Assembly: GCA_030490835.1 (NCBI GenBank)
Contig: CM059975.1
Coordinates: 4,305,579-4,369,578, forward strand
Source: Annona cherimola
Taxonomy: Eukaryota > Streptophyta > Magnoliopsida > Magnoliales > Annonaceae
Direction of reading: 5' to 3'
DNA: 64,000 nucleotides
Shown: piece after piece, positions 31,411-42,800 of the stretch
Layout of the letters: the number at the start of each line of letters is the position of its first letter
How positions within the stretch are numbered: the stretch's first letter is position 1
Notes under the pieces: model-generated
The model's database searches: none
Seen by the model: only the letters and a program-made list of their open reading frames with translations
Told to the model about the DNA's origin: nothing
Position numbers and translations under genes: made by a program

Positions 31411-31602
31411 GCAGGGAGAGCGAATGGGGATTGTTGCGTAAGGGCGAGTGAAGGGGTGGATGGGAGAGAGAGAGGCTGGGAGAGCGAATGGGGATTGTTG
31501 CGTAAGGTTGAGTGAAGGGGTGGATGGGAGAGAGAGAGGTAGGGAGAGGGAATGGGGATTGTAGCGTAAGGGCGAGTAAAGGGGTGGATGGGCATTTATG
31601 GG
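31411..31602. repeat. 64-bp tandem repeat, three copies, in the copy 1 leader/promoter
   Basis: Units start at 31411, 31475 and 31539. Each contains AGGGAGAG or TGGGAGAG, GAATGGGGATTGTTGCGTAA (TAGCG in the third) and GTGGATGGG. They differ by a few substitutions and lie between the start codon and a TATA-like CCCATAAAT (minus strand, at about 31590), so they probably form most of the 5'UTR. Copies 2 and 3 of the gene lack them. Confidence 0.9.
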
Positions 31603-33900
31603 GAGAGCACTTGTGTGATGAAATTCTAATCGGCTGAATTTGACCGGAAGCCGCCAACGTATCAACTTGTACATTTTGGGAGAATACTTCCTATTCTGAA
31701 AATCTCATCCGCCTTCTATTCGGATTCACATACGTAATGAAATCTGGACCGTCGAGTATCTGACATGGAAGAAAATTTATTAGTCGCTATGTAATTCAGT
31801 AGTTAAGATTTTTCTGTTGTTAAGCAGTTCTTTTAATTTATTGACAATCTGTTTTATTGCCGTCGATTGAACATTAGAAATTACGTTGGTCTAGGAGACA
31901 AATTATAAAAAGTACTTAAAAGTATCTATCTATCCATCTATACTATTTTGAAATATGAACGGTCTGGATTTATTTGATTAGTACGTTGCGTAGTTTTTGG
32001 GATAGACTTGAAAAAATCTTTGCTAGACTATTACACAGTCTTGTAATTGAATGCTGTGAAAATGAGAGGTATTCCGCAAAGTGGTGCTGTCGCAGTTTTG
32101 CCCCTGTCAAAGGGAAATAGTCCAACCCCGCCACAGCCACTTCTTATGATTAACCTCCATTCCATTAAGGAAGGCTACGGCCGCAGCCACCTTAATTAGC
32201 CATTGCTATGTGATATTGTGATCTTGACAATATGATGACAAAAATTTAAAACTTTAATTTAGTGTTGCTTCATGTGATGGAGCATTAGCTAGCAAGAATT
32301 GGTATTCTTGTTGCACGATGACTCAAGAAAAATATGGAGAAGAAAATTTTGATTTGATGTGTGCGTATGTTTGGATTCTTGGAAAAAGAAAATGCTAATG
32401 GGAAAATATAGGTATATGTTCAATGATAATGATTACAATATAAAAGAAACATAAGTTAGATATCGAGAAACTATATTTTTGATAATGAGAAATATAAACA
32501 AGAATGACAAATAAGCAGCATTATTGAAATAAGTCCACTATTTAACTATTACATTATCATTTAAGGTGATGAAAATTAAATACCATATTGATCCTTTTTG
32601 ATGTATACAAACATGCAATAAGGGTGATTGATTCAACGAAAATAAATAAAATCACTAATACATGGTATGATGCTATGCATAAAAATGAACAAAATTAGAT
32701 ATATGATAATAACTAGAAAGATTGGTAATAATGAAAAAAATATAATGGAGAAATTCGCCATCTCTAACAATTTTTTTTTAAAAAAAATTGATAGAAACAA
32801 ATTATCGGCTACGTGTGTACGCTTATGAAATGGATAATAATTGGCACTAATATGTTGTTATGTATGGTTATAATATGAAACTTGTAGATCTAAGCCAATT
32901 AAGAGTCTTAGGATTCGTTGAATTAAAAAAAATGATTCTTAGGATTCCAATGAGTCATTTTTAATTGAATAATTTATAAATATTCTCACATAGTTTAATT
33001 ATAATTGTAAATATATCTATATAATTTTAAAAATTGAAAATAATCTCATTCAGTTTTATTATAATTTTAAATATACACATGTCATTATGATGCATGCCCT
33101 TATGTACTGTCACGGCATGATATATTTACAAGACATACAAACTATATAAGTATATTTGCAAATACCAAATATATTCACTTAATTTTTAAAATTACAAATA
33201 TATAAATATAATTTTCATAGCTTTACAATATACTCATGTTATATAATATATAGTAACGGAACATAAAATTATAATCAAACTTTGCGAATCGCCCTTATGA
33301 ATTTGTGCATGTGATTGGTTCACCTGACAAGGCAAACATCCACATGAAGCTTTACTTTCGATTTGCGGAAACGACGGCCAGGTTGGCTTTCTATTTAAAG
33401 GATGCATACGTCTTCCCCGAGGATTGCCTCGTGGAGTCTCATTTCATCTTTCTCCCAGATTGCAAGTGGAGACAAAACTTGCAGGAATACCCTCCTAATT
33501 CTTTTTCTATTATTATTATTATATATCTAGAACAGTATTGCAAAGATACCACATTTTTTGCACATCTATTACTATATTTATATACACGCAATGGTCATTG
33601 ATCAGGACTCGTCGAACGTTATCCTTTTTCTATCAATCGTCCCTAATTCAACGCAAACGTCTGTAGCTTATTTTTTTATTTTTTTGTATTATGGGCTCTA
33701 GCATATATATTTCTTAGAAGCACATTAGCATAGTATATTCTTTTGCATCAGTCTTGGATGGAAGATATATAATCTTCGGCTGGGATGCCTGCTAATACAG
33801 GTGGTCGGCTGAGTGTCTAACACTAATGTGGTTCAAGCAGGCACTGTACGTCTTCTTAGGACATTGTTAACATTGTTATAATCTTTTTTTTTTCTATAGA
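31603..33900. other. Spacer between At4g22030-like copies 1 and 2, part 1
   Basis: Upstream region of copy 1, with TTTGACC (W-box core) at about 31637, then AT-rich DNA. A mixed-composition stretch at 33.30-33.50 kb has an open frame of 98 codons without recognised motifs. Nothing else can be supported. Confidence 0.4.
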
Positions 33901-33910
33901 GAAACTTTCA

Positions 33911-34243
33911 AGTGCATTAAAATGCACCTTAATTGGGGGGCATTGTACTGCAAAATAGGTCTTTATATATTAGAATGCTATAATATTTTATACAATTATT
34001 CATTTATATAAAATTATGTCTTAAATTGTTTAAATGTTGAAAATTAATATTTATATCAAACCATTTTATTACATTGATTTTATACTATTTTAAGATGGAG
34101 CATATACACATGTTTAATTTGGATGAAAATTGATATATTAATAAATATAATTCTAAATATAATGAGTAACTTATGTTAATTTCATGATAAGTAGGCCATT
34201 TGCAGTAAAATACACTCCAATGAGGGTACATTTGAATACACTC
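33911..34243. mobile_element. MITE family A, copy 3
   Basis: Collinear with 11069-11421 and 11461-11809, including TATATTAGAATGCTATAATA, TTGGATGAAAATTGATAT and CTAAATATAATGAGTAACTT. Ends carry AGTGCATTAAAATGCACC and a TACACTC-containing block. It is more diverged than the tandem pair at 11 kb. Confidence 0.6.
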
Positions 34244-34968
34244 AAGTATTTACCTCTCTTATATACAAAATTTTTTAATTTTTAATATTTTTGAATCTTG
34301 AAAATAAAAAATCACCGTTCACACAAGAGCTCATGAATTGTGACATTTTAATTTTTAAAATTAAAATATTTAAAAATATAAAATTATAAAATTACATATA
34401 TAGGAATGACCACATATTAGTGCAAAAAATAAAATTAATTAATTAATTAAAAGTCATGGTAAGGTTTGCATCGAAGCATTCCCAGTGTCTTTTTATCACT
34501 TTCTATATTTTTTTTTTGAGCGCCCACGTTCCCATGAACGCCTTCTTCTTCGCACTATTTCTGACTTCACACCTCTTCCCCCAGCTTTCAGAAGTCACGC
34601 GTACGTACTGTGTACGCATTGAAAGGCTAGTCGAAGGTGTGAAAGCGTGTCCGGTGTCCCACTAGGAAATATTAAAAACAGCAGTCTTCTCCTGCTTGAG
34701 CTCGCTGTGTTCGAGCAATTAATGCCCATGCGCGGCCTGCATGAGTATTGACTTTCGTCATTTGCATGTTTACTAATGAAGCAAATGTTAGTTTTGCTTT
34801 CGATTAACAATTTTTAGAAATATCGTCCTCAGAGTTCTCGATCTAGCATGTAGAAATCGATTCGGTATCACATGTAGCCGTAGAAAGTTAATATATTACA
34901 AAAGCGTACAAAAGAATTAGAAAATAAATGAAAAAATGTCATCTGTACAATGATTTTCTCATGGAGGA

Positions 34969-36231
34969 CTAGAAAAGTTTGGAGGCAAACTCTTCCGTTC
35001 TCGTAGATGATGATGATGCCGCAAGATCACGTAGGTCTGAGAGACTTCTTCCCAGATGAAGAGCCACCTTCATCTCAAACACTTCCCCATTCTCCCTCTT
35101 GTTGGGATCTCTTTCCATGAGGTTGGATTCGATGGTTTCCTCCAACAGACGGTAGAAGCCGCTGCAGTTCCGATACATCTCAAACACCATTCCCACCTGC
35201 CCCCCATGTTCGAACGTGTTGACGACGCTCGCCAGTGCTCCCCCAGCCACACCCACGACTGCAGCCAACGACCCAAATGAAGTAGAAGACCCAGCGAAAG
35301 AGGTCCCCAAGGCAGCAAGGCCAATGAGCAGAGGCCCTGAGAATGCCAAAATCTTATTGATTTTCAACACCAGCTTGCTCAATTTGACAAATTCTGCGGT
35401 ATCTTTCCTCCTCAGCACTCCAACAATGTCTCTCATTTCTGCTTCGAGCTTCCCATTCCAACCGTTCGTTTGTTCTTGAGAGGGAAGCATCTGTGAGTGT
35501 GGCGATGCAGCGGCGTTGTGGGGGGGCCACCATTGAGCTGGTTCGACGACAGCGGGGAATTTCTCAAGCATTCCTGGGAGCAGCGGAAGAGGGTAGGCTC
35601 TGTCGAGTGCCAACACCTTATCCATTGCATCCTTGGCATCCTTCTGAGTTGGACTTCGAATAGCCAAGGTGGTTTTTATCTGCGTGTGGAGCTCACGGAA
35701 CAGCCGTGCTGCGTTCCTCTGTTCTTCCGCAAGTTGTGATGGCTGGATCTTGTTCACCAACAACAGCAGCCCCGTTGCTGCTGAATACAAGAGAACTGAC
35801 GACACCTTCAACGCCAGAATTGGAGTGTTTCCAATGACTGGGATTGCTGATAGTCCAGCCATCGTCGCGGCTGTGAGAGTGATGGCATTGATGGAGTTGA
35901 CGAGGAGGTTATTCCAGTTGTTCCTTTGCTCGCAGATGATCTGATGCATCTCTGCCCTGTCGGCGACGGACTCCAAGATGGCATAGAGCTTTTCGACGCT
36001 GGAGGAATGCTCGTCATCCCTTTCGACCGATTTTCTTTGTTTTTCAATACTGACTTTGATTGGAATATTTCTTACTTGAGTGTTTAGTTGCTCCGCGTTT
36101 CCTATAATGGGAAGCTTTGGAATAGGAAGCCGGTGATTTCCAAGTTTCGGGGTATGGAGAACGGCATGAAATCTCCCACGGTATGACGTTGCTGGTGTTG
36201 ATGACAGGCTACGGCCTTGCACGGCGGCCAT
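34969..36231 (-). CDS. At4g22030-like protein, copy 2
   Basis: Intronless, 420 aa; the ATG at 36231 begins MAAVQGRSLSSTPATSYRGR, a likely organelle transit peptide. It shares all conserved blocks of copy 1: KLYAILESVADRAEMHQ, ICEQRNNWNNLLVNSINAIT, LLLLVNKIQPSQLAEEQRNA, MDKVLALDRAYPLPLLPGML, and the hydrophobic segment SFGSLAAVVGVAGGALASVV. Its N-terminus is much closer to copy 3 than to copy 1, and its 3' flank also matches that of copy 3, so copies 2 and 3 separated most recently. No disabling change is seen; it is likely functional. Function unknown, as for copy 1. Confidence 0.85.
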   Translation of the reverse strand: MAAVQGRSLSSTPATSYRGRFHAVLHTPKLGNHRLPIPKLPIIGNAEQLNTQVRNIPIKVSIEKQRKSVERDDEHSSSVEKLYAILESVADRAEMHQIICEQRNNWNNLLVNSINAITLTAATMAGLSAIPVIGNTPILALKVSSVLLYSAATGLLLLVNKIQPSQLAEEQRNAARLFRELHTQIKTTLAIRSPTQKDAKDAMDKVLALDRAYPLPLLPGMLEKFPAVVEPAQWWPPHNAAASPHSQMLPSQEQTNGWNGKLEAEMRDIVGVLRRKDTAEFVKLSKLVLKINKILAFSGPLLIGLAALGTSFAGSSTSFGSLAAVVGVAGGALASVVNTFEHGGQVGMVFEMYRNCSGFYRLLEETIESNLMERDPNKRENGEVFEMKVALHLGRSLSDLRDLAASSSSTRTEEFASKLF

Positions 36232-36740
36232 TGTATCTTCTTCTTCTTTGTGTACGTGTCTTTAGGTTTCTGGATTTTTGTCTATCAGGAGGAGAGGATG
36301 AGATAATGTATGATTTGCAGGGAGAAAAATCAAAAGAGGTGAAAGCTTGGCAGCGTATCGGAGTTTGGTGTTTGTAGGTTGGCTCTGGTGAAGAGTAGAG
36401 AAGGGAATGACAGTATTAATAAGGTGTGAGGCATGCTGAACGGACCCTGACAGGAAATTCTATTACTGCCCCCATTGCTGACTTTGACTCCGTTTCACGC
36501 GGCACGCAAATCTGAACTCTGTGTCGAGGGTCGAAGTTTGACCTTGAGATATGGTCTTTTTAGGATAAGAATTTTTTTTTTTTTTCCAGAGCTTTCCGAA
36601 TTAGTTTGCGGAACTTGATCTAATTCACCCCGGGCGCTATTCTATTTTTTCAAATTTTTTCACTATTGTGTGTCACAAGCATATACTTCTTTTTTTTTAT
36701 GGTACAAGCATATACTCCTTATGAAGCATGATTATTTCAG
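36232..36740. other. Copy 2 leader and promoter region
   Basis: Upstream of copy 2 on the minus strand. It holds TTTGACT and TTTGACC (W-box-core) motifs at about 36482 and 36537 and TTATTAATAC on the minus strand at about 36413, a weak TATA candidate. No gene. Confidence 0.4.
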
Positions 36741-36940
36741 ACGAGTCTAAAATATATATTTATATTTTTCAAAAAAATTTATAAAAATATTATTTTAATT
36801 ACGTTTGATCTATAAATTAATTTTTATTAGTTTAGATATATTTATATATTTATTTTGCATTTTAAAATATGAAGTATTTTAGTTATTTTAAATTGTTCAA
36901 ACATGACAAAAACATCCCTTATTTAAAAAGTCAAAAATAA

Positions 36941-36975
<35 letters not shown>

Positions 36976-37075
36976 TCTCTAAAATTGATAAAAATTGATC
37001 TATATATTAAATATAACTAGATTAACCATTTTGAACAAAAAAATGTTTTTAAACCAGTCTGAAATGATCATTTTG
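36741..37075. mobile_element. Foldback MITE
   Basis: Ends ATGATTATTTCAGACGAGTC and ACCAGTCTGAAATGATCATT pair as inverted repeats. Interior arms (TTACGTTTGATCTATAAATT and its diverged complement near 37000) pair too. Same style as the foldback at 1130-1430. Confidence 0.65.
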
Positions 37076-37639
37076 CTACTTCTTATATACCTAATTTACA
37101 ATTTATTGTTTTTCTTTTTAATTTTAATATAACATTTCACTTTTCATCTTTTTATTTTTAAAATTCAAAAATATTAAATAAAATCAGGAAATTATAAAAT
37201 TACGTAATTTTAAAAATTCGGATATTGCACCTGGTGTAATGGAACAGTGCTTTAGATTACAGCCATGAATTTCATTCCCGCTTTTTACCAAACGCAGGCG
37301 TCGGGATTTGAGTTAGATAATTCTAATTACAATCTAATAAATCTAATAAGTCTCGATTATTTAAATTAATCGTCCATTTGGCATCAACGTACGTATGCAT
37401 GGATTTGATTCACATTTGAAAATTGATGTTGCTAGACCAAGACGTGGTCTCAGAAAGTCGGGATTAAAATATTGAAAGAGGAACGGAAATATTCAAGTAC
37501 TGGAAACGGTCCACCCAACTGCCATCCGCAGCTGCCGTTACGTCTATATGTAACATCATGATAATATTTTCTGTTGTTTTTTATGTCATTATATTCGTCA
37601 TTGATGGGCCCCATACTGGATTTGATTGGATTTTTAGAC

Positions 37640-37935
37640 AAAAGGGTGTGTCGGTCGGGAAAAAATTCTAACCAAAAATTTTTAATTTAAATTTTTTTAC
37701 TTTCTATAACTAATTATATTTCTAAATTTTTTTTTCATATCTTTCTATTGAACGGCTTTACTTTTTAATTATTTCTAGATGATTACTCATATAACTATTA
37801 TATATTTTTTAATTTTATTCTCTCTACTTTTTACAATTATCTCTACCATATTACATCATTTTCTTCAAATTTAAAATTTTACACTGAAACTTTTTTTATC
37901 TAAAAATCTTATAACTTTTCGAACACATCTAAAAT
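37640..37935. mobile_element. MITE family B, diverged copy
   Basis: Begins GGGTGTGTCGGTCGGG and ends CTTTTCGAACACATC. The interior follows the order of family B: a loose ACAACTATC-like block, ATTATCTCTACCATATTACA, then CATTTTCTTC. Compare 61152-61430 and 49005-49567. No clear target duplication. Confidence 0.5.
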
Positions 37936-39439
37936 AAGACCGACTAATTAGACCAAAGCAGGCATCATTTTTGCATCCATTCGACTAGTGCTTGACAGAA
38001 AGTGATTTTAGATTTAACGTTAATACATATTATATATAATAAAAGTTTACATTCTTGTTTATAATTTAATTTCATATTAAAATTATATCGATATATTCAA
38101 GTTTATAACTAAGCTTTGGGGCATAAACAAGGTTTTTTCACATGCGAAGTATTTTATTTTCAGAATGGAAGTCTATTTCTCGGTTGCCTGGTTTGATAAA
38201 AAAATTGAAAAGATATTGTAGCTGTAAAATCAACAATGAGTCAATAATAAAAACTTAGACTACTTGCATTTGCCCTGCAGTTTGTTGGGATTTTTCAATT
38301 TGTACTTAACTACTAAGTTTGAAAAAACGTTTTATTACGGTCTTTTTTGCAAAACACCTCTAATTCATCAAAGTTAATCAGATTTTGTGATACATCTTAA
38401 CATGATTAGATTCATGGAATAAATAATATCATCAGATTATACCCCAAATTACACATGATAGCAAGAAGACCCGTCAAGCAAATGATGTTGATAAGGTGTT
38501 TTAAAACAAAATTTATAACTGGAAATTATTTTTAAAAATTAATTAATAGTTATAGGATAAAAATAGTAAAATAACAAAATGATGGATCAAAATGAGAAAT
38601 GATTCTTACTTATGTAAGCATGGAAGCCTCCATACTTAGTTTCAAATTTTAAATTTTAAAATGCGTTTTTTAAATCTAAACTGTTGATCATGTTAATACA
38701 TTTTGTTTTATCATGGCATCAAAAATAATTTTCGTCAAAACTTATATTTATAAAAAATATTATCTTTCGAGGGTGAATATTTTTTCATTAAAAAAATCTG
38801 AAAAATATGCAACATAAATATAGCATATAAAAATTTAAGCTGTATGTAGTTTTTGGAATTAGAAATAAAAACACATGTATAAATATGTTAAATGATTTCA
38901 ATTTTTTTAAAAAATTTAAAATTAAGTATTAAATCACTCCTCAATGAGAATAATCCTTTAATGGTTGATTAAAAAGAGAGTGAGCTCATTGTTGACCTGA
39001 ATATTATAATCTACTTTTGTGGTATTAAATGTTGAAATTGATGTATTTCATTTGCTGGTATAGACGTTCAGCCACTTTAATCGAGGCTAAAGCTATGGTC
39101 AATGTTAAGTACTTAACTGAAAATTTTATGTGCAGTAATCCTGTTTTACTAATTATGGCAATTCCAACGCAGGTCTAAGCAAAATCATGTCTAAAAGCCC
39201 ATGATCGTATCTATCGTGTAACTGGAGACCTTTTATATATATATATATATAATATGGGCCCCCAGAACTACCGTGAGACGAAAATTTCAAGGGGTTTTAT
39301 CCAAGTGAACTGAACTTCAACATATTTATGAACAAAATTATGCATGCTGATATATATACATATTACAAAAATTGTGCCAAAAAAATTACAATGAATGAAA
39401 AAATGTCATTTGTGCAATGCTTATTGCATTCTTGGAGGA
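37936..39439. other. AT-rich spacer between copies 2 and 3
   Basis: No gene. The last 80 bases before 39440 are probably 3'UTR of copy 3 and resemble the corresponding flank of copy 2 (AATGAAAAAATGTCAT shared). A TA microsatellite lies at about 39234-39252. Confidence 0.45.
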
Positions 39440-40690
39440 TTAGAAAATCTTGGAAGCGAACTCTTCCGTCGCTCCCTTAGATGATGCAGCGAGATTACGG
39501 AGATCGGAGAGACTCCTTCCAAGATGGAGAGCGACCTTCATCTCAAACACTTCCCCATTCTCCCTTTTACTTGGCTCTCTTTCCTTAAGGTTGGATTCAA
39601 TGGATTCCTCCAATAGGCGGTAGAAGCCGCCACAGTTCCGGTACATCTCAAACACCATCCCCACCTGGGCCCCATGTTCGAAGGTATTCACGACGCCTGC
39701 CAGTGCTCCCCCAGCTACACCAACCACTGCAGCCAAAGACCCAAATGAAGTAGAAGACCCAGCAAAAGAGGTCCCCAAAGCTGCAAGGCCAGTGAGTAGG
39801 GGCCCTGCGAACGCCAAAACCCTGTTGAATTTCAACACCAGCTTGCTCAATTTAACATATTCTGCGGTATCTTTCTTCTTCAGAACTGCAACAATGTCTC
39901 TCATTTCTTCTTCGAGCTTCCCATCCCAACCATTCGTTTGGTCTTGAGAGGGAAGCATTTGTGAGTGTGGCGACGTCGTGTGGGAAGGCCACCATTGAGC
40001 TGGTTGGACTATAGCAGGAAATTTCTCAATCATGCCTGTGAGCAGAGGGAGAGGGTAGGCCCTGTCGAGTGCCAACACCTTATCCATTGCATCCTTGGCA
40101 TCCTTCTCAGTTGGAGTTCGGAGAGCGAGGGTGGTCTGTATCTGTGTGTGGAGCTCACGGAAAAGCCGAGCTGCATTCCTCTGTTCTTCCGCAAGTTGTG
40201 AGGGTTGGATCTTGTTCACCAACAACAGCAGCCCCGTTGCAGCTGAATACAAGAGAACAGATGAAACCTTCAACGCCAGAACTGGGTTGTCGCCAGTTAC
40301 TGGGACGGTGGAAAGGCCCGCCATTGTTGCGGCTGTGAGAGTGATAGCGTTGATGGAGTTGACGAGGAGGTTGTTCCAGTTATTCCTTTGCTCGCAGATG
40401 ATCTCGTGCATCACAGCCCTGTCTGCCACAGTCTCCATGATGGCATAAAGCTTCTCTGCTGTGAAGGAACGCTCGTCTTCTCTCTCGACTGATTTTCTCT
40501 GTTTTTCAGTGTTGACTTGGATTGGATTTCTTGCTTGGGTGTTGTGTTGCTCGCCGTTTCCAATAATAGGAAGCTTTGGAATAGAGAGCTGGTGCTTTCC
40601 AAGTTTTGGAGCATGGAGAATAGCAAGAAATCGCCCACGGTATGACGTTGCTGGTGTTGATAACAGGCCAAGGGCTTTCACGGCGGCCAT
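39440..40690 (-). CDS. At4g22030-like protein, copy 3
   Basis: Intronless, 416 aa from the ATG at 40690 (MAAVKALGLLSTPATSYRGR), which aligns with the start of copy 2; the frame runs on upstream to a GTG, which is not a plausible start. It shares the conserved blocks with copies 1 and 2: EKLYAIMETVADRAVMHE, ICEQRNNWNNLLVNSINAIT, SSVLLYSAATGLLLLVNKIQ, MDKVLALDRAYPLPLLTGMI, and a hydrophobic C-terminal pair. A TATA-like CCCATAAATACTTG (minus strand) lies at about 40870-40880, roughly 185 bp upstream, like that of copy 1. No disabling change. It is the most upstream member of the minus-strand tandem array. Confidence 0.85.
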   Translation of the reverse strand: MAAVKALGLLSTPATSYRGRFLAILHAPKLGKHQLSIPKLPIIGNGEQHNTQARNPIQVNTEKQRKSVEREDERSFTAEKLYAIMETVADRAVMHEIICEQRNNWNNLLVNSINAITLTAATMAGLSTVPVTGDNPVLALKVSSVLLYSAATGLLLLVNKIQPSQLAEEQRNAARLFRELHTQIQTTLALRTPTEKDAKDAMDKVLALDRAYPLPLLTGMIEKFPAIVQPAQWWPSHTTSPHSQMLPSQDQTNGWDGKLEEEMRDIVAVLKKKDTAEYVKLSKLVLKFNRVLAFAGPLLTGLAALGTSFAGSSTSFGSLAAVVGVAGGALAGVVNTFEHGAQVGMVFEMYRNCGGFYRLLEESIESNLKEREPSKRENGEVFEMKVALHLGRSLSDLRNLAASSKGATEEFASKIF

Positions 40691-40869
40691 TCTCTCCTTG
40701 TTCACTCTATAGGTTTCGTGGATTCTTGTTTTTTTCAGGAGGACGGGACGAGAGAACGTGTATATGAGGTGGTGGGGAGAAATTGGAGGAGTAGAATTAG
40801 TTTGGAAGTCGGTTAGAGGCTTGGAGCTTGGAGTAGGCTGGTGTGGTGGGTCGATGGAAGAGGATTCAA

Positions 40870-40880
40870 GTATTTATGGG
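40870..40880 (-). promoter_or_regulatory. Probable TATA box of copy 3
   Basis: CCATAAATACT on the minus strand, in the context CCCCATAAATACTTGAATCC. Copy 1 has the matching CCCCATAAATGCC at about 31588-31600. The shared element and similar distance support its role. Confidence 0.45.
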
Positions 40881-40899
40881 GAAGGGAAGCGATGTGTTG

Positions 40900-42000
40900 A
40901 AACTTGTAAGTACAATATTGATTCTGCCCTTTTTTCTGACCTTGACTAGTTCGTTGCATATGACGAGTTGAAAGTAGATTCTGCCCTGCCCTTGGGCTTG
41001 GGATTTGAAGAGGAAGGAGACATATTCTTCCTTGGATAGCCTTGTACTTTTCAAATGGAAACGGTCTTCCGACGGTCTATCAGCCGTGATGAGCCACTGC
41101 AACGTCATGCGTGGGGTGGATGATTTTTGTTTTTTTTCCAAGTCATTATTGAAGAGCTATTCAACTACGAAAACCACCTCATGTATAAGACAATTGCATC
41201 GATGTTGACTACCACCTTGTTGTATCCATCCCCGCAGAGTGGCTGGGACGATTTTTTTTTTTTTTTTTTTTTTTTTTGTGGGATAGAAAGATGTATTTAT
41301 ATGTACGTGATTGCAAACAAATGTCATAGGTGGGGTGATTTTCGCGGATTGTAAAATCGATTAAACCGTTATCTCTTAGTCATGACATTGTGTTAATTCA
41401 TCCTTTTCCTTTAATTCCTTTTATTTCCATCCAATGAAACAAGAATTTCAACCAACAGCTGCACAAATAATTAATGTGGCCGCTATGTTGTCCCCTCTGA
41501 AAAGGTCAGATGGAAAACAAATACCTGCTGTGAACTTAAACCAACCACTGACCATTGACACAAACAGTTAATGAACCATTGATATATGAAAAATAATTTT
41601 TCCGTAACTGAGGGAGGTTTTCCAAAAGGACATCTCGGGAGGGAATTCAACGAACCATTCAATCCATCAAAACACGCAAGCAAATCCAAGCATTTGAAAT
41701 GGACCTAATGGCCAAGTTGTGGAAAAAGTCAGGTTCGGTGGATGAGGGATTGATTCCCAGTCCGTGGGGTTTTACCAGTTCCCCCAATGGCAGTGTTTAC
41801 AGATTTCTTCTTTAACGTTGAAGTATTTATAGAAATTTTTCCTCTAAAGTGTAAGAGTTGAATGTGGTGACTACAATATCAGATGTCATGTACCATATAT
41901 GCCAATCCAAAAAAGAAAAAGGAACTAATGAATTAAAATCTGAAATGATTACCAGTTACAGGTTTTTTTGCTCCAGTCACATTTGTGTAACAGTTGTGGA
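40900..42000. other. Spacer upstream of copy 3
   Basis: Contains the promoter of copy 3 to about 41100, a poly-T run at 41252-41277, and otherwise unassigned sequence. No supportable gene. Confidence 0.4.
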
Positions 42001-42009
42001 CGATTAAAA

Positions 42010-42800
42010 CCAGGCTATTCAACTAAATTTTCGATCAAAGAGACGAAGTCTCTGGACAGCTTTCAATTTTAGGTCGATTACCGGCATCAGAGATAGGCAA
42101 GACACCGCACGGTCTGGATGACTGATACCAAATACCCGTGCAACAATTTTGCATCCCGAATCACGCATTGCCAAGACAAAAGCGAGCAGCTTCGCAGAAA
42201 ACCGCGTTCCATCGGGGGAACCAGAAATTTTAGAAGACGGCCAACCCAAGGGAAGCGCGCCCTGCGTTTTCTCTCGCAGGAAGCCCGTCATCCACCGTTC
42301 ATTTTCATTCGACGGCTTTAATTTCACAGGGCATTTTCGGTAGTTGAAAATGTGTTTCCCCTTACGTTTCCATGCTCTGCTTCTCCCTTCCCTTGCGACT
42401 CGTTGTGGAGCTTAGCCGAATTTGCTTGGAAGCCGGCGAGACGGATAAGGTGGAGACGACGCGGTGAGATCTGAGATGAGGGCTTCCGCCTCGAAGACGA
42501 CGCGCTGCCAACGAACTGCTGGTGCCGACAACGTTCCTTTGCAGCAATGAAGTGGGTGGGTTCGAGCGGCGATTGACAGCATCGACCGGCAAAAGAGAAG
42601 AAAACTTGCAGCATTAATTTTTTTAGATTCAGGTGATTGGAGAACAGAGTTGGTCCGGCGAGTTGGGCATCATAGTTAGGAAGTCATCGGCGAGTCATCG
42701 GTCTGTTCCGATCAGCAATCCAACGGCCGACGACTGGTGGGTTTTGAGGTAGGTGCGCGGCGGCCGGCTAGGGTTCGATTGCGATCCGTAGAGGGTGATG
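42010..42800. other. Isolated GC-richer block of unknown nature
   Basis: This block is clearly richer in G and C than its surroundings, with purine-rich, leader-like runs and GGCCGGCTAGGGTTCG near its right end. Both strands are open for 65-105 codons at 42.02-42.61 kb, but none shows a known motif. The ending GAGGTAGGTGCG (about 42746) would be a fair donor site on the plus strand. It could be a gene leader, a stranded exon or a transposon fragment cut off by the AT-rich block that follows. Confidence 0.35.

Noticed and set aside
30213..31441. Several open frames opposite or overlapping the At4g22030-like genes
   Set aside because: They recur at the same relative positions in all three paralogues only because the true coding strand is conserved.
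33305..33601. 98-codon plus-strand frame
   Set aside because: No recognised domain; the latter part runs into ATT simple repeats and intron-like DNA.
42019..42614. Open frames of 65-105 codons in the GC-richer block
   Set aside because: Open on both strands, overlapping, and without any recognisable motif; described only as an unassigned block.
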